Source: Salinilacihabitans rarus
Lineage (GTDB): Archaea > Halobacteriota > Halobacteria > Halobacteriales > Natrialbaceae
Assembly (NCBI RefSeq): GCF_024296665.1
Contig: NZ_CP100762.1
Span: 2,728,001-2,792,000 of the forward strand
Direction: 5' to 3'
DNA: 64,000 bases
Of this stretch, positions 16,439 through 25,044 are shown in pieces. The position numbers and the translations under genes are program-made. The notes under the pieces are model-generated. The model was not told where the DNA came from. It did no database searches and was given only the letters and a program-made list of their open reading frames with translations. Positions within the stretch are counted from its first letter, which is position 1. Each line of letters starts with the position of its first letter.

Positions 16439-16876
16439 CTATGGTCGCGTAATGGCTAACTTGTTTCTCCCGCGTAATGCAATTACCGGTGTGCCCACCT
16501 CGAGCACCCGGTCGCGCAGCGGGCGGTCGTTCGTAACGACGTAGTCGACGACGCCCTCGCGGGCGAGTTCGACCAGCGCGTCGTCGGCGTACGATTCCTC
16601 CGTGTCGACGAGCAGGCAGCGTTCGGTCGCGAGGTCGTGGCCGACGTTAGCCGCGGTCCCCTCGGTTCCGCCCTTCTCGGCGAGCCGCCGCAACTCCTCG
16701 ACGACCGGCTGCGGGGCGATCGGCTCGAACGCGCCCGTTCGCGGTTCGTCGCCGGTCGCCGAGTCCGGCGCGCGTGACGCGCCGTCGAGGACCCGATCGA
16801 GTTCCTCGAACAGCCGCACGTCGAGTTCGACCGGCATCATCAGCGCGCTCGTGTCGAGGGCAACCCGCTCCGGCAT
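16439..16876 (-). CDS. PIN-domain nuclease-like protein
   Basis: This 145-residue protein begins PERVALDTSALMMPVELDV with the first PIN acidic residue in LDTSAL, and has further acidic residues in VVEELRRL, DDALVELA and the VTNDRPLRDRV segment near residue 115. This fits a Fcf1/VapC9-type PIN domain as found next to aIF2-gamma in many archaea. A role in RNA processing is likely, but it is not a toxin-antitoxin pair here since no antitoxin gene is present. Its start touches the aIF2-gamma stop with no gap. Confidence 0.88.
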   Translation of the reverse strand: MPERVALDTSALMMPVELDVRLFEELDRVLDGASRAPDSATGDEPRTGAFEPIAPQPVVEELRRLAEKGGTEGTAANVGHDLATERCLLVDTEESYADDALVELAREGVVDYVVTNDRPLRDRVLEVGTPVIALRGRNKLAITRP

Positions 16877-18127
16877 CTATTCCTGCAGGGTGCCGAGGCC
16901 GATCAGCCGCCAGCGCGCGCCGACGCGGCGGTTGATCGCGATCTTCGCGCCCGGTTCGGCGCAGACGGGCCGTTTGAGCCTGACCTCGCACTCGCCGTCG
17001 CGCGCGCTCGTCACCGCGCCGACGGTGGTCGCGGTGCCGACGGTCATCATCAGCGGCTCGCCCGTGCTGATCTCGTCGACGTCGCCGTCCCCGGCCGCGG
17101 CGTCTCCCTCCGCGCTGCCGACGATCCGGTCGAGGAGGTCGACGTCCATCGTGAACTGCTCCCACGTCGGCGGGAGGCTGCCCGGCGGGCCGGCGATCCG
17201 GCCCGCGAGCGCGTCGCCTTTCGTCAGCGAGGGATCGAGCCCGGTGCCGACGCCGAGCAGGCCACCCGGCGTGACGACGTCGGCGTCGCGGCCGCCGGCC
17301 TGCAGCGAGCGGACCGTCGTCTGGATGGGGACGTACTCCGACTGGCCGCCCTCCTCGACCTCCCGGCCGGGGCGGATCTCGAGTTCGTCGTCGACTTCGA
17401 GTTCGCCCTCGACGAGGCTCCCGCCGAGGACGCCGCCGGTGAGGTTCTCGTAGGTCGTCCCCGGCTTGTTGATGTCGAAGCTGCGGGCGACGTGCATCCG
17501 CGGGTCGGCGTCGGGGTTTCGCTCGGGGGTCGGAATCTCCGATTCGATCGCGCCGATGAGGAGGTCCATGTTGACCTCCTGGCCGGCCGAGACCGGGACG
17601 ACGGGGGCGTCCTCGGCGACGGTCCCCTCGACGAACTCCTGGATCTGGCGGTAGTTCTCCCGGGCCTGCTCGGCGTCGACGAGGTCGACCTTGTTCTGGG
17701 CGATGACGATGTTGTCGATGCCGATGATGTCAAGCGCCATCAGGTGCTCTTCGGTCTGGGGCTGTGGGACGGGCTCCGAGGCCGAGACCACGAGCACCGC
17801 GCCGTCCATCAGCGCCGCTCCCGAGAGCATCGTCGCCATCAGGGTCTCGTGACCCGGGGCGTCGACGAACGAGACGGTCCGCAGCGGCTCGCTCTCGGAG
17901 CCGTCCGGACACTCCTCCTCGACGGTGAAACACTCGGGCTCGTCCACGCCGGGACAGCGACGGAACGTCGCGTCCGCGTACCCCAGCCGGATGGAGATGC
18001 CGCGTTTCATCTCCTCCGAGTGCTGGTCGGTCCAGGAGCCGCTGAGCGCCTGGACCAGCGTCGTCTTCCCGTGGTCGACGTGGCCGACGAGTCCGATGTT
18101 CACCTCCGGTTGTCGATTTCCTGCCAT
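16877..18127 (-). CDS. Translation initiation factor aIF2, gamma subunit
   Basis: This 416-residue GTPase has G1 [10 protein letters not shown] near residue 14, G3 DAPGHETLM near residue 88 and G4 AQNKVDLVD near residue 143, followed by two beta-barrel domains. A knob-like insertion with Cys residues ([12 protein letters not shown], then EEECPD) sits where archaeal and eukaryotic IF2-gamma carry their zinc-binding insert. It delivers initiator Met-tRNA to the small subunit. It heads a five-gene operon ending at 15061. Confidence 0.97.
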   Translation of the reverse strand: MAGNRQPEVNIGLVGHVDHGKTTLVQALSGSWTDQHSEEMKRGISIRLGYADATFRRCPGVDEPECFTVEEECPDGSESEPLRTVSFVDAPGHETLMATMLSGAALMDGAVLVVSASEPVPQPQTEEHLMALDIIGIDNIVIAQNKVDLVDAEQARENYRQIQEFVEGTVAEDAPVVPVSAGQEVNMDLLIGAIESEIPTPERNPDADPRMHVARSFDINKPGTTYENLTGGVLGGSLVEGELEVDDELEIRPGREVEEGGQSEYVPIQTTVRSLQAGGRDADVVTPGGLLGVGTGLDPSLTKGDALAGRIAGPPGSLPPTWEQFTMDVDLLDRIVGSAEGDAAAGDGDVDEISTGEPLMMTVGTATTVGAVTSARDGECEVRLKRPVCAEPGAKIAINRRVGARWRLIGLGTLQE

Positions 18128-18166
18128 AAGACGGTGAGTAATCTTACTAGGGGTTCCGCCGTGCGC

Positions 18167-18176
18167 TTGATAAAGG
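18167..18176 (-). promoter_or_regulatory. TATA box of the aIF2-gamma operon
   Basis: On the minus strand the sequence is CCTTTATCAA, 40 to 49 bases upstream of the ATG at 18127. This leaves a 5' leader of about 15-20 bases. Confidence 0.55.
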
Positions 18177-18349
18177 TTGCGAGCTATCCCCGCCCTTCGT
18201 TACGTGGATCGATCCGTAGAGTTTTGCCCCCTCGCGTGGCTAAAATTGGCCTCGCTCGCGGGGTTTCGGGCCGGTTCCCCGCTGGAGAGTTCGGGACGCC
18301 TCCGTCGCGGTGGCTCCCGGACCGGCCCGCGGAACCGATTTAAACCGTC

Positions 18350-18370
18350 GACCCCGGCACGGCCGGGGTC
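18350..18370. repeat. Perfect 9-bp hairpin after an AT-rich element
   Basis: Arms 18350-18358 and 18362-18370 are exact inverted repeats around a 3-base loop. The hairpin directly follows a TATA-like GATTTAAACC, so it would lie at or near a transcription start if that element is used. It could be an operator or the start of a leader RNA. Confidence 0.5.
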
Positions 18371-18480
18371 CGGCCCCGTTCCGGCGTCTCGCTGCGGCGT
18401 TCCCGTCCCGGACGTATCGGAGTACATACAAAAGCCGATTTCTGCGAACGTTTTAGCCGTGGGGCGTGCACGTGCCCCGT

Positions 18481-19389
18481 ATGAGCAGGTCAGACGCCTC
18501 GGGCGACGCCGACGCGACGATCCTCGAGTGTACCGACTGCATCGCCCCCGCCGAGGCGTTCGCGCTGATCGGCAACGAGACGCGGCTGTCGATTCTGGAG
18601 GCCCTGTGGGCGGCCGACGAGCGGCCGGTCTCGTTCTCGGACCTGCGGCGGGCAGTCGGGATGCGCGACTCGGCGCAGTTCAACTACCACCTCCAGAAGC
18701 TGACGGGCCACTTCGTCGTGCAGGTGGAGGGCGGCTACGAGTTCAAACACGCCGGCGAGAAGGTCGTTCGGTCGGTCATCGCCGGCTCGTTCAACGAACA
18801 CCCGACGGTCGACCCCTTCCCCGTTCAGGGGGCCTGTGCCTCCTGTGGCGGCCCGCTGCGGGCGGTCTACGAGGACGAACGCCTCGGCATCGAGTGTGCC
18901 GACTGCGGCCAGCGCCACGGCGAGTACGGCTTCCCGCCCGGCGGGTTCAACGACCGCACGGCCGAGGAGGTCGTCGACGCCTTCGACCAGCGGGTGCGCC
19001 ACCTCCACTGCCTCGCCGCCGACGGCGTCTGCCCGGAGTGTGGCGGCCGGATGGAGACGACCGTCGCCGAGGAGGGGTCGTGCTGTCTCGGCGTCGGCGT
19101 CCGCGTCGACCACGAGTGTGCCCAGTGTGGCCACGCGCTGTGCTCGGCGCCCGGCCTGCGCCTGCTCGACCACTCGGCGGTCGTCTCCTTCCACCGCGAG
19201 CGCGGCGTCCGCCTCGACGAGCGCCCCTACTGGACGCTGCCGTGGTGCGTCTCCGACGAGCACACCCGCCTCGTCGGGCGCGACCCCGTCCGCCTCGAGG
19301 TCCGGATGCCCGTCGCCGACGACGAACTCCGCGTCGTCATGGACGGCGACCTCGACGTGCTGGAGACGACGGTCGAATCGGCCGACTGA
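18481..19389 (+). CDS. Winged-helix regulator with C-terminal zinc-binding domain
   Basis: This 302-residue protein starts MSRSDASGDADATILECTDC. Residues 25-100 form an ArsR-like winged helix (LIGNETRLSILEALW, then AQFNYHLQKLTGHFV). Beyond it the protein carries Cys pairs typical of zinc ribbons (CASCGGPL, ECADCGQ, CPECGGRM, CAQCGHALC). The HTH plus this C-terminal domain is a common haloarchaeal regulator family (DUF7347/DUF7351-like; names tentative). Target genes are unknown. The start is the ATG at 18481, with a CGTTTTAG element about 27 bases upstream. Confidence 0.82.
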   Translation: MSRSDASGDADATILECTDCIAPAEAFALIGNETRLSILEALWAADERPVSFSDLRRAVGMRDSAQFNYHLQKLTGHFVVQVEGGYEFKHAGEKVVRSVIAGSFNEHPTVDPFPVQGACASCGGPLRAVYEDERLGIECADCGQRHGEYGFPPGGFNDRTAEEVVDAFDQRVRHLHCLAADGVCPECGGRMETTVAEEGSCCLGVGVRVDHECAQCGHALCSAPGLRLLDHSAVVSFHRERGVRLDERPYWTLPWCVSDEHTRLVGRDPVRLEVRMPVADDELRVVMDGDLDVLETTVESAD

Positions 19390-19489
19390 GAACTTCTCCC
19401 GTCCGCTCTCGTCCGCTTTCGTACCCCGACTCTCGTCCTCGCTACCGAAACGAGTTTCAGTACCGCGAGTTACAGAACTGTTTTTCAGA

Positions 19490-19498
19490 TTATACTTA
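19490..19498 (+). promoter_or_regulatory. TATA box of the small membrane protein gene
   Basis: TTATACTTA lies 33 bases before the ATG at 19532, in a notably AT-rich patch. Confidence 0.55.
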
Positions 19499-19531
19499 TT
19501 CGGTCGGCGCCCCTCCGTTCGAACGAGGACC

Positions 19532-19858
19532 ATGACCCGACCCGACGCGTTCACGGCGACCGATCCGTACCGGTACGAACACTCCCTCGGCGAGGTGGCC
19601 GTCGGCGCCGCGCTGACCCTCGAGGCGATGGTCGTCGGCGTGGCCGTCGCCTTCCCCCTCGCCGACGCGCCGGCGGTCGGTTCGCTCGTCGCGCTCGCCG
19701 GCGGCGCCCTCGCGGCCGCCGTCGTCGCCGCCGGCACCGTCGCGGCCGGCCGCCGGTTCGGCGCCGCCGTCGCCCGCCTGCGCGAGGCCCGCGACGACGA
19801 CCGCGACCCCTGTGACGCCGAGTCGCCCGTCCGACCCGCCGAACCGCACTGCCGCTGA
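19532..19858 (+). CDS. Small two-span membrane protein
   Basis: This 108-residue protein starts MTRPDAFTATDPYRYEHSLG. It has two hydrophobic segments (about residues 22-45 and 50-72) and a charged C-terminal tail with a pair of Cys residues. I do not recognise the family. It lies 39 bases before the DUF5787 gene in the same direction and could share its transcript. The TATA box at 19490 supports the start. Confidence 0.6.
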   Translation: MTRPDAFTATDPYRYEHSLGEVAVGAALTLEAMVVGVAVAFPLADAPAVGSLVALAGGALAAAVVAAGTVAAGRRFGAAVARLREARDDDRDPCDAESPVRPAEPHCR

Positions 19859-19897
19859 ACCCGCGGCCTTTTGCCGCCCGCCGCCCTCGCCTCTCGC

Positions 19898-20869
19898 GTG
19901 GAGTTCGCGTTCGAACTCGCGCTGTGTGCGGCCCTCGAAGCACGCGGCGACGGGGTCGTCGCCCGCCAACTCGGCGCGGGCGTGGCCGACCCCGGCGGCC
20001 GCGTCCTCGACGTCGTCCGCGTCGACCCCGGGCCGGCGTTCGACGAGCGGGTGTCGCTCACGGCCGCGTCGATCCCCGACGCGGCGGTCGAGGCCGACGT
20101 CGGCCCCGGCCGCTTTCGCTACTGGAAGGACGCCTTCGACTGCCAGCCCGACCGCGCCCGGCGGGCGACCGAGCGCGCCGTCGAGGCCGGTTTCTTCGAG
20201 CACCGGCGCCACAACGGCCGCGACCACGTCCGGCAGGTCGCCCGCTACCCCGACTGGTTCGGCCGGATCGTCGGGATCGAGAACAAGCCGGACCTCGGAC
20301 GACCGGGCGACCTCGAATCCCAGCTTCGGACGGACGTCAGCCTCGCGCTGGTCGACGAGGCGGTCCTCGCGACCGAGAGCTACGTGACGCGGGCACACCT
20401 CAACCGCATCCCCGAGGAGGTGGGCGTCTGGCGGGTCCGCCGCGACGACGCGGGCGTCGAATCGATCGAGGTGGTCCGGGAGCCGACGCCGCTGCCGGTC
20501 GACGAGGCCGGGATCGAACCGCTCGCGTTCCACCCGGGACGGACCGACGTCGCGGTCGTCCCCGCCGCCGAGAAGGCCCGCGCGCGCCGACGGCTGGCCG
20601 AGCGCGCCTACGGCAAGGGCTGGCGCACCTACGCGTTTCCCGCGTGCGAGCGCTGCGACGCCGACGACGCCTCGGGCGCAACGCTCCCCCACTGTGCGTG
20701 GAAGGGCCGGGTCGTCGACGCCGCCGTCGAGTGCGGTCCGTCCTGTGCGGGACACGTCCCCGCGGACCCGCCGGCGGTCGACCTCGCGGCCGAGCGCGAC
20801 CGCCGGACGCCGTGGGTGGCCGATCCGCCGGGGCGTCGCAGGCGACAGTCGGGGCTCGACCGGTTCTAG
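19898..20869 (+). CDS. DUF5787 family protein, nuclease-like with C-terminal Cys cluster
   Basis: This 323-residue protein starts at GTG 19898 (EFAFELALCAALEARG). The middle carries VGIENKPDLGRPGDLESQ near residue 126, whose E-x-K after hydrophobic residues and later Gln resemble a PD-(D/E)xK nuclease core. The C-terminal third has Cys residues in FPACERCD, LPHCAW and VECGPSC, a spacing that could bind zinc or an iron-sulfur cluster as in Cas4/AddB nucleases. I believe this is the haloarchaeal DUF5787 family. The activity is inferred. An upstream ATG at 19871 is possible but less likely. Confidence 0.72.
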   Translation: MEFAFELALCAALEARGDGVVARQLGAGVADPGGRVLDVVRVDPGPAFDERVSLTAASIPDAAVEADVGPGRFRYWKDAFDCQPDRARRATERAVEAGFFEHRRHNGRDHVRQVARYPDWFGRIVGIENKPDLGRPGDLESQLRTDVSLALVDEAVLATESYVTRAHLNRIPEEVGVWRVRRDDAGVESIEVVREPTPLPVDEAGIEPLAFHPGRTDVAVVPAAEKARARRRLAERAYGKGWRTYAFPACERCDADDASGATLPHCAWKGRVVDAAVECGPSCAGHVPADPPAVDLAAERDRRTPWVADPPGRRRRQSGLDRF

Positions 20870-21318
20870 TCGACGACGAAGAAGACGCCCGTGAACTCCT
20901 CGCCGTCCGGCGACGTGCTCCCGTACTCGTGTTTCCCCTCGAAGGGGAACCGCCACTGGTGGACGCTGCCGCGCTCCTGTCGCTCGGAGCCGCTCCACTT
21001 GCACGGGTCCGGCACGTCCACCGGGTAGAGGTCGTACCCGTCTTCCCCCCAGACCCACGTGATCGGCGTCATGGATTCGACCTTGATCGCATCGGGCTCG
21101 AACCGGGGCTCGCCGTCGGGGGCGAGACGAATCTCGACCTCGTCCGCGCCGGTGCGGTCGACGAGGTCGTAGTCGTCCATCTCGTCGAGGTGCGTGTCGT
21201 AGGTGCCGTCGTCCTCGTTCTCGCCCTCGTCGTCCGCGCCGTCGTCGTCGCCCAGACAGCCAGCCAGCGGCGCCGTCGCGACGACGGCTCCGAGCAGCGT
21301 CCTCCGCGTCCACGTCAT
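20866..21318 (-). CDS. Cupredoxin-like lipoprotein lacking copper ligands
   Basis: This 150-residue exported lipoprotein starts MTWTRRTLLGAVVATAPLAG with a twin-Arg signal and lipobox ending at Cys 21, followed by an acidic linker. The C-terminal 95 residues resemble halocyanin: FEPDAIKVESMTPITWVWG and a final GKHEYGSTSPDGEEFTGVFF. In halocyanins that last segment contains the Cys and His copper ligands; here they read Ser and Asp, so copper binding is probably lost. It overlaps the DUF5787 stop by 4 bases, tail to tail. Confidence 0.75.
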   Translation of the reverse strand: MTWTRRTLLGAVVATAPLAGCLGDDDGADDEGENEDDGTYDTHLDEMDDYDLVDRTGADEVEIRLAPDGEPRFEPDAIKVESMTPITWVWGEDGYDLYPVDVPDPCKWSGSERQERGSVHQWRFPFEGKHEYGSTSPDGEEFTGVFFVVD

Positions 21319-21386
21319 CGGCGGACCTTGCCGTCGGCGCCGCTTGACGACTCTGGTACGATCGTCGAATCCCGGCCGCGGGCCGC

Positions 21387-22211
21387 TCAGAGGACGTGTT
21401 CCTCGCCGTCGACGGCCAGCGGCTCCGCGAACGCCTCCTCGACGGGGTAGTAGTGTGCGAGGTGGACCAGTCGGGTCTCGCTCGCGTCGAGGTCGTCGGC
21501 GAGCGCGAGCGCGCCCTCGCGGGTCATGTGTTTCGTCCCGAACGTCCGCGGGACGCCGTCGGCGTCCGCGTGGCGTCCGCCGGCGGGGTGGTAGTCACAG
21601 AGGTGCGCGGGGACGATGGCGTCGGCCAGCAGGAGGTCCGGGTCCGCGAGCGCCTCGCGGGAGTCGGCGGGGACGTCGTAGCTCGTGTCGCCCGTGATCG
21701 ACAGTTTCGCGCCCGTCTCCGGGTCCTCGACCGCGAGGCCGTAACACAGAAGCGGCGGGTGGTCGACGGGGACGAGCGTGACGTCGAACCCGCAGGTTTC
21801 GACGGTCTCGAACGGCGTCGTCGGGTAGACGGTGACGGGGTCGAGGTAGTGGTAGTCGTCGGCGACCGTCTCGGCGACACTCTCGCCGGTCAGGGGGTCG
21901 GTCTCGTCGGCGGCGTAGACGTCGAGGTCGTCCAGCAGGCGGTAGACGTTCCCCAGTCCGTCGAGGTGGTCGAAGTGGACGTGGGTGACGACGGCCGCGT
22001 CCGGGAGCGCGACCTCGTCGCGCAGGAACTGGTAGCGAAAGTCGGGGCTGGCGTCGACCAGCAGCGCTTCGCCGGTGCGCTCGTTCTCGACGTGGACCGA
22101 GAAGCGGGTGCGCTCGACGCCGCGTTCGCGGGCCGCCGCGCACGTCTCGCAATTACAGCCGACGGTTGGCGTCCCCGTCGTATCGCCCGTACCGAGGAGG
22201 GTGACGCGCAT
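21387..22211 (-). CDS. PhnP-like metallo-beta-lactamase-fold phosphodiesterase
   Basis: This 274-residue hydrolase has LLGTGDTTGTPTVGCNCETC at the N-terminus, a Cys motif typical of the PhnP group, then the metal motif THVHFDHLDG near residue 76, LVDASPDFRYQ before it and SITGDTSYD near residue 172. PhnP is a phosphoribosyl cyclic phosphodiesterase in bacterial phosphonate use, but no phosphonate genes are nearby, so the substrate may differ. It looks monocistronic. Confidence 0.85.
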   Translation of the reverse strand: MRVTLLGTGDTTGTPTVGCNCETCAAARERGVERTRFSVHVENERTGEALLVDASPDFRYQFLRDEVALPDAAVVTHVHFDHLDGLGNVYRLLDDLDVYAADETDPLTGESVAETVADDYHYLDPVTVYPTTPFETVETCGFDVTLVPVDHPPLLCYGLAVEDPETGAKLSITGDTSYDVPADSREALADPDLLLADAIVPAHLCDYHPAGGRHADADGVPRTFGTKHMTREGALALADDLDASETRLVHLAHYYPVEEAFAEPLAVDGEEHVL

Positions 22212-22409
22212 CTGCCCGGACAGAGTAGCCCCGCCATCGTAAAGTCAGGGGTGTCCCGGTCCGCGACGCGGGTTCCGCGGGCACGTCGACCGCCCGACGC
22301 GGCCTCCCTCGAAGCGACGGAATGTTGCTATCCTCGATAGATAAGATTTTAGTAGTTTACCTGGGTTTGATTTGTAGAGTCGCAGCTGGTGACGACTCGG
22401 ATCAGAACG

Positions 22410-23078
22410 ATGAAACTCGACGAATTCGCGGACGCGAACGCACCGAAAGACGGGACGGGACGGTTTCAACTCGAAAGCGACAAACTCCTCGACGTCGCCC
22501 TCGACGGGTCGGCGATGCTGAAAGCGGGGTCGATGGTCGGCCACACCGGCGACGTCTCCTTCACCGGGAAGAGTTCCGCCGAAGGCGGCCTCACGGGGTT
22601 TCTCAAACAGAAGGTGACGAGTGAGGGGACCCCGATCATGGAGGCCTCGGGGGCCGGACACGTGTACGTCGCCGACCAGGGCAAGAAGATCCAGATCCTC
22701 GAACTCGCGGCCGGGGAGAGCCTCTCGGTGAACGGGAACGACATCCTCGCGTTCGAGTCGAGCGTGGACTACAGCATCGGAACGGTCGGGAGCTTCTCCG
22801 CGACCAAAGCCGGCGGGCTGGTCAACGTCTACCTCGAAGGGCCCGGGAACGTCGCCATCACGACCCACGGTGATCCGCTCGTCCTGACGCCCCCGGTCAA
22901 GACCGATCCGGACGCGACGGTCGCCTGGAGCGGTTCGCTCTCTCCCGGCCGGAGTTCCAACCTGAACCTCGGCGATATGGTCGGCCAGTCCTCGGGCGAA
23001 CGGTACCAACTCGACTTCTCGGGGAGCGACGGGTTCGTCATCGTCCAGCCCTACGAGGAAGTCCAACCGGAACAGTAA
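22410..23078 (+). CDS. AIM24 family protein
   Basis: This 222-residue protein starts MKLDEFADANAPKDGTGRFQ. It is a beta-rich single domain with repeating Gly turns and the segments LKAGSMVGHTGDVSFTGK (near residue 38), AGHVYVADQGKKI and GNDILAFESSV, as in AIM24/TspB-like proteins. Its function in archaea is unknown; the yeast homologue is mitochondrial. An unusually AT-rich promoter region (about 22330-22380) precedes it. A GTG at 22389 would add seven residues; I prefer 22410. Confidence 0.85.
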   Translation: MKLDEFADANAPKDGTGRFQLESDKLLDVALDGSAMLKAGSMVGHTGDVSFTGKSSAEGGLTGFLKQKVTSEGTPIMEASGAGHVYVADQGKKIQILELAAGESLSVNGNDILAFESSVDYSIGTVGSFSATKAGGLVNVYLEGPGNVAITTHGDPLVLTPPVKTDPDATVAWSGSLSPGRSSNLNLGDMVGQSSGERYQLDFSGSDGFVIVQPYEEVQPEQ

Positions 23079-23170
23079 CCGATCCCCTCCGAGTTTCGCC
23101 GCCGATCGGCGGTCGGAACCCGGACGGCCCGCTCACGCGTTCGAGCGACGGGGCGGTGGTCGCCGGCCGG

Positions 23171-24556
23171 TCAGTGATCGTGATCGTGATCGTGGTCGTG
23201 CGACTGCCCCCCGTCGCTCGCCGCTCCGATGTCGCCGCCGGCGACGAGCGCGTCGTGGTCGCCCTCGATCATGTCCATGTTCTTGAGGTTGTCCCGCTCT
23301 TCGAAGTCCTCGACGGCCTCGAGGAGGTCGTCCTGCGTGAGCGTCGTGCGGTTCTCGGTCAGCGCCTCGAGTACGGCCTCCCGGAGCACCATCCGGAGGT
23401 CGCTCCCGGTCAGTCCCTCGGTCGTCTCGGCGACCACCTCGGGGTCGAACTCGTCGATCTCCATCGCGCGGGTGATCACGCGGAGGATGTCCGCGCGCAT
23501 CGCGTGGTCGGGCTTGGGGAAGTTGACGATCTCGTCGAACCGACGCCACGCGGCGGCGTCGAGCTGGTCGGGGTGATTGGTCGCGCCGATGAGGAGGACG
23601 TCGTCCTGGATGAGCGAGACGTCGTCGATGCTCTTGAGCAGGGTGTTGACCGCACGCTTGAGCGCGGCGTGTTCGTCGCTGCGGCGGGTCTTGGCGACGA
23701 AGTCGAACTCGTCGATAAAGAGGATACAGGGCGAGAGCCGTTTGGCGACTTCGAACGTCTTGTCGACGTTCTTGGCCGTCTCCCCGAGGTACTGGGAGGT
23801 AATCATCGACAGTTTCACCTCGACGAACGGCAGGTCCATGTCCCGGGCCAGCGCCCGCGCCGTCGAGGTCTTGCCGGTGCCCGGCGGGCCGACGAACAGC
23901 AGTTTGCCGATCTCGCGCAGGCCGATCTCCGCGAGGTAGTCGCGGTGTTCGATCGCCTTCGCGATCTTCTCGATCTCGGCCTCCTGGTCGGGCGTGAGCA
24001 CGAGGTCGTCGAGCGTGACGTCGACCTCCTCGGGCGCGCGCACCTCCACGAGGTCGAGCATCTCCTCTTCGTCCTCGCCGTCGAAGTACTCATCGAGCAG
24101 GCCGTCGATCCAGACCCGGTCGGCCTGAATGGGGCGGTTTCGCTCGCGGGCCTCTTCGTAGTCGACGTCGACGCCCTCCCGGTCGGCGAAGTGTTTCGCC
24201 AGCGTGGGGTTTTCGAGCAGGCGCTCGTCGTCGACCCGGTCGAGGAACCACTGCTCGGCGAGGTCGCGCTGGGTGAGCGAGACGCTTCCCGAGAACTCGT
24301 CGCGCTCGGTGAACATGAGGTCGCTCACGGCGTCCCACGGCCGGTCGACGCCGGTGGCCGTCCGCGCCGTGCCGACGGTCGCCGACAGGGGGCGGGTGAT
24401 GCCGCCGCGGCCGCCGTCGTCCTCGGAGTCGGCGCCGCCGGTCCAGAAGACCTGTCGGTAGGCAGGCGGCAGGTCGTTCTCGTCTAACGATCGGTCCTCG
24501 GAGTAGACGCTCGTCGTGAGCAGGAACTCCACGACGTCGAGCGCCGCGTCACTCAT
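23171..24556 (-). CDS. AAA ATPase with histidine-rich tail
   Basis: This 461-residue AAA protein starts MSDAALDVVEFLLTTSVYSE. The N-terminal 190 residues are specific to it. The ATPase core has Walker A GPPGTGKTS near residue 220, Walker B CILFIDEFDF near residue 273, sensor 1 LLIGATNHPDQLD and an Arg finger in WRRFDEIVNFP. The protein ends GQSHDHDHDHDH, encoded by a hexamer repeat at 23174-23197, and this tail could bind metal ions. Function is unknown. It is divergent from the Usp gene at 24676. Confidence 0.88.
   Translation of the reverse strand: MSDAALDVVEFLLTTSVYSEDRSLDENDLPPAYRQVFWTGGADSEDDGGRGGITRPLSATVGTARTATGVDRPWDAVSDLMFTERDEFSGSVSLTQRDLAEQWFLDRVDDERLLENPTLAKHFADREGVDVDYEEARERNRPIQADRVWIDGLLDEYFDGEDEEEMLDLVEVRAPEEVDVTLDDLVLTPDQEAEIEKIAKAIEHRDYLAEIGLREIGKLLFVGPPGTGKTSTARALARDMDLPFVEVKLSMITSQYLGETAKNVDKTFEVAKRLSPCILFIDEFDFVAKTRRSDEHAALKRAVNTLLKSIDDVSLIQDDVLLIGATNHPDQLDAAAWRRFDEIVNFPKPDHAMRADILRVITRAMEIDEFDPEVVAETTEGLTGSDLRMVLREAVLEALTENRTTLTQDDLLEAVEDFEERDNLKNMDMIEGDHDALVAGGDIGAASDGGQSHDHDHDHDH
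23174..23197 (-). repeat. Hexamer tandem repeat encoding the His-Asp tail
   Basis: Three perfect and one imperfect GTGATC units (plus strand) lie just before the stop of the AAA ATPase gene and encode alternating Asp and His. Confidence 0.85.
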
Positions 24557-24641
24557 TCTCGGGACGTACTCACCACACGGTCTTAACGTCGTCGTCCCGC
24601 GCAACGGTCGCCCCGGCCGCTGCCGAACCCGTCACCGGCGC

Positions 24642-24650
24642 AATTATTTT
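24642..24650 (+). promoter_or_regulatory. TATA box of the first Usp gene
   Basis: AATTATTTT lies 26 bases before the ATG at 24676. Confidence 0.55.
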
Positions 24651-24675
24651 CCTCCGGCGGCCCGCAACGGAAGGC

Positions 24676-25044
24676 ATGAACGTGTTGCTGGGCATCGCGG
24701 GAAGCGACGAGTCGGAGAAGGCGCTACGACGGACCGTCGACCGGGCGCGGGCGGTCGGCGACGACCTCGTCGTCGCGGTCGTCGAGAAACCCGAGGCGGA
24801 GCGATCGCAAGACGAGATGTACCGCCGCGCGGTCGAGGTGCTCGAAGAAGCAGGTCTCGACGCCGACGTGCGCAAACTCGACGGCGACCCCGGGAGCGCG
24901 CTGGTCGAACTCGCCGAGCGCGAGGGGGCCGACCAGCTGGTGATCGGCGGCGGGCGGCTGAGTCCGATGGGGAAGATTCGACTGGGACCGATCGCGGAGT
25001 TCGTCCTGCTGAACGCAACGACGACGGTCAAACTGGTTCGATGA
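24676..25044 (+). CDS. Universal stress protein (UspA family)
   Basis: This 122-residue UspA-like protein starts MNVLLGIAGSDESEKALRRT. The ATP-binding type end is altered: LVIGGGRLSPMGKIRLGPIA replaces the usual GSRGxxGxxxxLLGS, with the Gly and Pro spacing still recognisable. It ends TTVKLVR. It overlaps the next gene, a GNAT enzyme, by ATGA and is the first of three Usp genes in 2 kb. Confidence 0.85.
   Translation: MNVLLGIAGSDESEKALRRTVDRARAVGDDLVVAVVEKPEAERSQDEMYRRAVEVLEEAGLDADVRKLDGDPGSALVELAEREGADQLVIGGGRLSPMGKIRLGPIAEFVLLNATTTVKLVR

Larger units (their letters stand above)
18128..18480. other. 353-base divergent intergenic region
   Basis: This gap between the aIF2-gamma operon and the winged-helix regulator holds no coding frame I can support. 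It contains the aIF2-gamma promoter (18167-18176), an AT-rich GATTTAAACC at 18338-18347 followed by a perfect 9-bp hairpin (18350-18370), an ACATACAAAAG stretch near 18425, and a CGTTTTAG element near 18450 close to the regulator's ATG. Confidence 0.6.

Noticed and set aside
16439-16876. PIN-domain gene as a VapC toxin
   Set aside because: No antitoxin gene is adjacent, and its place between aIF2-gamma and rpoE1 is a conserved archaeal housekeeping arrangement.
19496-21313. 605-codon minus-strand frame overlapping the DUF5787 gene
   Set aside because: It is a shadow frame. The real minus-strand gene there is the cupredoxin-like lipoprotein at 20866-21318 in another frame.
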